A DNA stretch of 64,000 bases from Bisporella sp. PMI_857 (lineage: Eukaryota > Ascomycota > Leotiomycetes > Helotiales > Helotiaceae): assembly GCA_021307315.1 (NCBI GenBank), contig JAJSPD010000050.1, forward strand, positions 62,001-126,000, in the 5' to 3' direction. The position numbers and the translations under genes are program-made. The notes below the pieces were generated by a model. It was not told where the DNA came from. It worked only from the letters and a program-made list of their open reading frames with translations, and did no database searches. Each line of letters begins with the position of its first letter. Position 1 is the first letter of the stretch. Positions 57,839 through 64,000 of this stretch are shown in pieces.

Positions 57839-58997
57839 TTAAATATCAAACTTATCGCCGACCAATTTTTCACTCAACTCCCAAAGCTTCTTCGCATTGC
57901 CCATGTCTTTTGCAAAGTCTGTCGGGTCGCTAGCCTGACAGTCATCTAAATATGCACCACTATCACCTGCACCCAAAAAGTCAGCTTCTTGCTCCAGTAG
58001 GCCATCGCCAACCAAAAAGGCTCAGAAACTGGAAACAAAACTCACCAGCGATTCTCGGATCCAAACAGGCAACTAACATCGTGCTCGTACCCTCCGCAAG
58101 AGTCTTCATTTTCGGTCGCTGCCTGCCTACATTATCAAAAATCTTAAATATTTCAGTCCAGTCCGGATCTACTAGATGCTTCTCCAGCCCGGTACCGACA
58201 ATACCTCCCGGGTGCAGGCTAAAAGCAGCAATATCCTTGGCCTTCTCCTGGAATTTCTGGGCTAGATAGCGGCTGAAGAGCACATTTGCACATTTCGACT
58301 GGCCATATGCGCCCCATTCAGTGTATGTAGCGCCATCGTTGAAGTTTATAGTTTCGAGGGATGGGAAGTTAATAGGTCCGAGGCAATGACCGGTGGATGA
58401 GACGTTCACGATCCGGCTTCCGGGGGCGAAAAGCGGGTAGGTAAGGGCAGTGAGCAGGAAGTGCCCAAGGTGATTGGTAGAGAATTGGAGTTCAATGCCA
58501 TCTACACTTTTTTCGAAATTTGGAAGTGCCATTACAGCAGCGCTGTTCAGCATCTATGCTCCGTCAGCATTTCTTCGTTGAATATTGGTCTTTGCATGAA
58601 AGCGGAAACCGGAGAACATACAACATCGATATGATCAGTCACCTTCTGCACATCATCTGCTGCCTTTCGCACGCTAGCTTGGCTGCTAAGATCGATGTGT
58701 ATAAAGTGGACAGAAGTCGTCGGTGAGATGTTGGTGACTTCGTCTATCACAGGTTGTACCTTTGAAAGGGTCCGGCCGAGGAGGATGATCTTTGCTGGTT
58801 TGGCGGCGGCGAGAAAAATGGCACATTGCGCTGCGAGGCTTCCTGCTGTTGGACCTGTGATCATGACTTCAACAATTGTTAGTACTCAGGCTAGAATAGT
58901 GTGGGAGCCGGGATAACCTACATGTTCTTCCCTCAACACGCTCAGGGTAGGCGGCCACCACTTCGGCGCCTGTAGTGTGGAATCCGAAAATTGGCAT
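57839..58997 (-). CDS. Short-chain dehydrogenase/reductase, four exons
   Basis: Exons 58997-58922, 58866-58622, 58553-58046 and 57966-57839 join in phase for 318 residues. MPIFGFHTTGAEVVAAYPER opens as in fungal WW-oxidoreductase/retinol-dehydrogenase-like SDRs. The cofactor loop MITGPTAGSLAAQ carries Ala at the last glycine of the family's TGPSxGGLG. IDLSSQASVRKAADDV follows. The NNAG motif reads LNSAAVMAL, so Asn-Asn-Ala-Gly is replaced by Asn-Ser-Ala-Ala. Catalytic Ser is in VNVSSTGH, and the Tyr-Lys pair is in WGAYGQSKCANVLF. SLHPGGIVGTGL is conserved. The C-terminal exon (GDSGAYLDDCQASDP to the DKFDI end) is as in the family. It probably reduces a ketone or aldehyde with NADP(H). Gene is intact, although the cofactor and NNAG substitutions may change activity. 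Confidence 0.9.
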
Positions 58998-60851
58998 TCT
59001 TTTGCTGAATTTCTATGTTTGAGAGAAGGATAATGGATAGCCGTCCGGTCTTGATGTAGTTAATCATCTAAAGATGGGTTTCTATCTGGCGCTTCAAACC
59101 CTCATTAAATATACAAGTCCCAATACCGTCCATCCTTTTTCCTATCTCCATTCTTGCAATCCGACGGAATTACACTCTATCTCCTCCCTCGTCGTCTAAG
59201 TTACACCCAATACATCTTAGACTCCTTGTTAAAGTACGCTCTTGATCTCGATGTGATCGGCGTTAACGCATAGTGATGCTAGCTTCTGATTGGCTACTTC
59301 ACGCGAGTACAAGGGTGGCAAATGATTTAATCGGTGTTTACTTGGGCTTGGCTAAGCGGATGTGTTATCGCCGACAGAGCTATTTTCTTGGGTCAGGACT
59401 CATTTTTTTGTGTTCAGTATGTTAGTGCATGGTAGATTTTGGATAAGTACCATTTATCGCCTGTCTTCTAGTCTCTATATTCGAGTCAGTGACATCTCCG
59501 CTTCTTCTGTTGAGTTACTCCCTTTATGGATCTTATTAACTTACATACGCGATCAATATTACTCTGAGAGCTCTCACTCATCATTTAGTTGGCTGGAAAA
59601 GTTAATCGTGAAAAGAGTGATGAAAGACCGGTTTCGAGACTGCGTATGGTCCAGTGCCACGAATTATTCCAAGCCTCAGCATACTGAATGCTTCCACCTA
59701 TAATATGGGAGCATCTGGAGACATGTTACAAGCAGACATCTAGAGTTAAGCTTTGAGCTGTCAGTAGGTCACGTGTATTATGGGGAATCAGCTTAATTCT
59801 ACCCCGTCCAAGTTTTCAACCTCTTCCGCAACCTAACTTTGAAACGCATTGGTCTGGTTGGAGCTCGATAGCATATGTCGTACTCTGCAATCACAAACTC
59901 GGAGAGACCTCCTCGCCTTCCTTTCAGCCTCGCCTTTCAAGGTCAGGTCAATGCGGTGAAACATGAATATGTGATGAGCTACGGCTTCGTTGGTTCTCAT
60001 ACTGGTGGTTGCTACATATTGAGCACTCAATGCCATTAAGTTATGACAGCCACTGAAGAGGCGTGTTCATTTCACACATGTGTGTGTCCTTGTCGCCCAA
60101 TCATAGTGCTGAAGAGTCTAAGCCACCACCTGACCGAATCGTACAACAACGAATGATATATGGCCGTAGTCGAGGGCCAGCCAAAAAAAAAAAGCAAAGT
60201 TACATATACAGAAGCAGGGCAGGATCTACTTCCTCTCTTTTGTGCTAACTCGTCACTCGGCTGGAAAAGCTAGGACCTCACTCGTCATATTTGCATATGT
60301 GTATATGCAAGTGTTCCTCCGTCCAATCCCCGAAGTCGTGGTGCCGCGCGCAGGCAAGGCTGCATGAATTTCATGACCGATAAGGTAAAGTCATTATTGG
60401 TCATGCAGTGTCGCCTGAACGCCTCCAAATCATATACCATGACACACTTTGTGATTTGTACCAGTACCTCATACGCTCTGCAAGTAAGCTTCTTTGCACC
60501 AGCAATTATCAGAACTAACTCTTCACCATATGTTTTCATTTACTAGCAAAGGGCCATGGGAAGCAGCATAAAGCATTCTGTGATCGAATATTCAAATGCG
60601 CTCTTTCTTATGTATGATTATCCACATTTATACAGAAGTTTTCTTGCCAAAAAATAGAGGGCGGCATGTACTAGTACAAATATGAGGCTCGCAACTGATC
60701 CTGATCTGCAGATCGATGCCGCCCCCTGTCCAGTACACATACGCATGTCATTTTAAGCCCCATTGTGTATATATTTCTGGCCGCTTTGTCGTGTACCACT
60801 AAATATTGTTTCAGTACCAGCACCAGCACCAGTATCACATTGTTATTTTCA
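58998..60851. other. Intergenic between SDR and HET genes
   Basis: About 1.85 kb with SDR promoter at one side and the HET leader at the other. No gene, repeat pair or RNA is recognised. Short A-run at 60183-60193. Leader of the HET gene contains a cagcaccagcaccag-type microsatellite near 60813-60832. Confidence 0.4.
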
Positions 60852-63143
60852 ATGAGCGAATCACCAGAGCCATTCGATGAACAAGATCTTCAGCTACCGA
60901 CCGAATCAAGGCAGCAGGTCGATTTTGTCACCCCTACTATCGCAAAGCGCACATTTTACGATGGAAGTCCAAGCTCCAGGCTTAAAAATGTGGTGAATAG
61001 GATTCGAGACGAAGTCGCCAGAGAATATTACCCAGCACTAAATGCGGATTTCTATGCTCACCCTCCTCTTGAACCGGGACAAGACATTCGAGTGTTGAAT
61101 GTTGTCAAAGGAAGGCCCGGGGATAAAATACGATGCCAGCTCATTCCAAGCGCGTTGGAGCCAAACCCAAAATACCAGCAAACTGTGTCGGTAATCCCTT
61201 ATGTCGCACTTTCCTACTACTGGGGTCAAGAACCTGCGACTATGCCCATCCAGATTGCAGTGATCAAGTCAAATGCACACAAATCTTCAATTACTGTCAC
61301 CTGGAAAACTTTCATGATTCGACCCAATCTTCATGCTGCCCTCTCCCATCTACGAGACACAAAAACAAATATAGGCCTCTGGGTGGATGCTTTGTGTATT
61401 AAACAGGACGATATCGTTGAAAAAACTGCCCAGGTTTCGAAAATGAATGAAATTTATGGTAGAGCAACTCGAGTATGCATATGGCTGGGCACAGGTGACG
61501 AAGAAATCGATCCAGAGACCAACAAGAAACCAATCAAGATATCCAAGTCTTTTGATTTCATGCGCGAAATGCTCAATCTTCGGCGATTGGATCAACTTAT
61601 TGTTTCAGAAAAGCATGTCGACCAGTGGCTCGACTTTGTCCAGCTTATGAGGAATCGATGGTTCAGCCGGCGTTGGGTGATCCAGGAAATTGCATTGGCA
61701 AGGGCAGGCACGGTGCATTATGGTGGAGACACTATTCAATGGCGAGATTTTAAGGACGCAGTCGCTCTCTTCGTAACGAAGCATGATCAGATCAAGCTCC
61801 TTTGCTCTAGAAGCAGGCACCATACCGACCCTGACCCTGTTGGAGACATGCGGGCGCTTGGGGCAAACACACTTGTAGAAGCAACGAGTAATTTGTTCAG
61901 GCGTTCAGACACTGGAGAAATTCTCGAGCGACTTCTGGGCCTGGAAACCTTAGTATCTACATTTCTACCGTTCGAGGCCAGTGATCCTCGAGATACCATT
62001 TACGCTGTTTTATCGATAGCCAGCGATACCCGTGCTCGCCCTGCTCCTGCCATTGATTCCACAACCGCTGAAAGAGTTCTGGCTACTCCGACACACAACA
62101 TAATCCCAAACTACGGCAAGTCTCTAGCAGATCTCTTTACCGAGTTCATAGAGTCATGTGTTAATAATTCAAAATCTCTTGATATCATCTGTCGCAATTG
62201 GGCACCAGTGCCCAAACCAGGAGAGCCTGTTATGCCGTCCTGGATATCCCTGATTTCAAGCTCGGCATTCGGAGAGCCTGAAGCAGCATTGCAGGGACGT
62301 TCTAATGGGGATAGTTTCGTAGGGAATCCAAGCAGACGACATCAGAAGCAGTATAATGCGTCCGCTGCACTGACTCCCGTAGCGGCCTTTGGGAAGCATA
62401 TGCCTCAAGAAGATTCGACCGCAACCACAGATACAGGTCGACAACAATCTGGAGGATCAAGTAGCCATGCTAGAGATCCTGGCTCACCAGTGGCCGGATC
62501 AAGTTCTGTGAAAGCACCAATATACAATGGTATCATGTCTGTGAGAGGCATAGTACTCGACACCATCGAGCAACTTTCTCCTCGTGCAGCACAGGGTATG
62601 ATTTTTCAGGAAGCATTACAAATGGGGGGCATTCCACATAATGAACCTGCGATTAAGAGCGTTCCGGACACGTTATGGAGAACTCTTGTCGCTGATAGAG
62701 GTCCAGGTGGAACCAATGCTCCGAGTTGGTATTCCCGTGCTTGCCTCGAGTGCCTAGCGCATGTGACACAAAACGGAGATCTGAATACCAGTACGCTAAT
62801 AGAGACGCCCAGTTCTTCTACTACCATGGTATCGTTCTTGAGGCGCGTTCAGCAGGTCATTTGGAACCGAAAGTTTCTAAAGTCGCTTGGCGGGCCACAA
62901 CGGATCGAAAACAAGTACTTTGGCCTTGCGCCGACGACGGCCAAAGAAGGCGATCTCATTTGCATTCTATTTGGATGTAGTGTTCCTGTTGTGTTAAGGG
63001 AAATTGGCAATGGCACTAATCATCACTACGAGTTTATTGGGGAGTCTTACGTTCACGGAGTCATGGATGGAGAGGTCGTTTTGAATCTTAATCCGCAACA
63101 TCCTTACAATGGTGACAAATATACGACATTTGAAATTAGATGA
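60852..63143 (+). CDS. HET-domain protein, single exon, intact
   Basis: The 763-residue product starts at 60852; an in-frame ATG 29 codons earlier gives a hydrophobic extension that the family lacks. The HET domain holds IPYVALSYYWGQEP (115-128), LWVDALCIKQDDIVEKTAQV (176-195), MNEIYGRATRVCIWLGTGDEE (198-218) and RWFSRRWVIQEIALA (269-283), followed by VHYGGDTIQWRDF. FEASDPRDTIYAVLSIASD is the conserved post-HET block. A Ser/Gly-rich linker (about 505-565) separates the C-terminal part with KYFGLAPTTAKEGDLICILFG, and YEFIGESYVHGVMDGE, the usual HET end. All core motifs are present. It should act in the cytosol in vegetative incompatibility or a related immune-like response; the partner gene is unknown. 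Confidence 0.93.
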   Translation: MSESPEPFDEQDLQLPTESRQQVDFVTPTIAKRTFYDGSPSSRLKNVVNRIRDEVAREYYPALNADFYAHPPLEPGQDIRVLNVVKGRPGDKIRCQLIPSALEPNPKYQQTVSVIPYVALSYYWGQEPATMPIQIAVIKSNAHKSSITVTWKTFMIRPNLHAALSHLRDTKTNIGLWVDALCIKQDDIVEKTAQVSKMNEIYGRATRVCIWLGTGDEEIDPETNKKPIKISKSFDFMREMLNLRRLDQLIVSEKHVDQWLDFVQLMRNRWFSRRWVIQEIALARAGTVHYGGDTIQWRDFKDAVALFVTKHDQIKLLCSRSRHHTDPDPVGDMRALGANTLVEATSNLFRRSDTGEILERLLGLETLVSTFLPFEASDPRDTIYAVLSIASDTRARPAPAIDSTTAERVLATPTHNIIPNYGKSLADLFTEFIESCVNNSKSLDIICRNWAPVPKPGEPVMPSWISLISSSAFGEPEAALQGRSNGDSFVGNPSRRHQKQYNASAALTPVAAFGKHMPQEDSTATTDTGRQQSGGSSSHARDPGSPVAGSSSVKAPIYNGIMSVRGIVLDTIEQLSPRAAQGMIFQEALQMGGIPHNEPAIKSVPDTLWRTLVADRGPGGTNAPSWYSRACLECLAHVTQNGDLNTSTLIETPSSSTTMVSFLRRVQQVIWNRKFLKSLGGPQRIENKYFGLAPTTAKEGDLICILFGCSVPVVLREIGNGTNHHYEFIGESYVHGVMDGEVVLNLNPQHPYNGDKYTTFEIR

Positions 63144-64000
63144 GCTGAGAGACATTTGTCTGAAGGCAATTCTGAATAGACAAGTAAACAGGAGTTTTGG
63201 CAGGGTTTGGTGAAGCATTGATACTCATAACCACAACGGCGCTAGTCATTCATCTTTGGCAATAATTACAGAACATTTTCTCACATCAATTCAATCACTC
63301 ACTCTCATTGGCGCTCACGTGGTGTAAGCATGGGTCCGGGGCACGGTTTGGAACGAAGTCGGCTCAGAACTCTTGCTAGAAACATGTAATTTGAGCAGCA
63401 CGCTAAATTCCCGTTCAATCCTCGGTAGTGTGGTAATTTTTTATTTTTTATTCCGGTGAAGATCTTTCAAGGAGTAGAGGAAAGGCATACTACAAGGTTC
63501 AAATAAAGGAAGCAAGGCTGGGTTCGTTTGAACGCCCTCACCGAACAGGCATCATAGGCACATGCCGCATGTCGCATGCCGCATCCCTGAGCTTCTAGAT
63601 TTCCAACCTGAAATTTGATGTTTCAGTCCTGAACTCCAGTTTCTTTCAGAACCTTTGCCTTGCGATTGCTTGCATCTCTCGTTGCAAAGAATTAAACTAG
63701 GAGAGAAGAATGTACCTTTCGTCAACAATTTGGTGACTCAGTTTGAACAGTCTTTGACGTGGGTCCATTTATTTGGCTGCACGTGTGACGAGAGCACAAA
63801 ATGCCCCTCTCTGCCCCAACATCTCTGCCGCTGAATACAATGTCCCTTTCAATATATGCTTTCAAACTCGACTGGTTATACAATATATGATCGGCTCTTA
63901 ATTCAAGACACACCTCGCGACGCTTTTCCCAAGCGTTACGCCTTGCTTTGTCTTGATAAAGACACCGAATCAAGAGCAAGGCTTTGCTTATGCGGCTCAT
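63144..64000. other. 3' flank of the HET gene to window end
   Basis: No supported gene. Near 63557-63585 a gcatgtcgcatgccgcat string is a degenerate short tandem repeat. An open minus-strand frame enters from the window edge (63722-64000) with no recognisable domain. Confidence 0.35.

Noticed and set aside
63722..64000. Open minus-strand frame of 92 codons at the window edge
   Set aside because: No domain, no splice context and AT-rich composition; the window ends before it can be judged.

Overview
The window looks like nuclear DNA of a filamentous ascomycete (Pezizomycotina). Genes are split by short GT-AG introns, mostly 44-110 bases with one of 170. There are ordinary eukaryotic single-copy genes (EMC1, an RNA 3'-phosphate cyclase, a mitochondrial tRNA t6A dehydratase). 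There are also several HET-domain loci, a family that expands in filamentous ascomycetes. The class cannot be fixed from sequence reading alone; Leotiomycetes would fit but is only an impression.

Layout. 1-8.5 kb is a decay zone: an uncertain split membrane-protein locus, a hAT-like MITE with a perfect 8-bp target duplication, a broken zinc-type alcohol dehydrogenase, an SDR with one nonsense codon between its catalytic Ser and Tyr, a second MITE, and a P450 relic. 9-10.7 kb holds a TCD1/TCD2-type dehydratase with an apparent frameshift near its C-terminus. 10.7-15.4 kb is AT-rich and includes a TIR element (13.7-15.3 kb) carrying a nested insertion; a secreted-type ORF abuts its left end. 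16-17.4 kb is the RNA cyclase. 17.9-24.9 kb holds three HET loci (one intact) and a 2EXR-like relic. 25.5-30.5 kb holds EMC1 and an MFS monocarboxylate-type transporter. 31.3-32.8 kb is a fungal transcription-factor relic. 33.8-35.1 kb is an intact low-complexity protein gene. 35-39 kb looks empty. 39.2-42.6 kb has a glutamine-amidotransferase-like gene facing an APC amino-acid permease, tail to tail. 43.9-45.1 kb is a HET relic interrupted by the third MITE. 46.2-48.7 kb has a MARVEL-like membrane protein and a nucleotidylyltransferase-like protein. 50.1-57.4 kb is one gene for a 2374-residue coiled-coil protein. 57.8-59.0 kb is an intact four-exon SDR. 60.9-63.1 kb is an intact single-exon HET protein.

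I see no operon-like system or metabolic gene cluster. Housekeeping genes are interspersed with rapidly turning-over accessory loci: five HET loci with two intact, at least seven gene relics, and four transposon-derived elements. I found no clear case of a wholly new biological system. The strongest observations are the MITE family, the nested element, and specific catalytic-residue or reading-frame lesions in otherwise intact genes.
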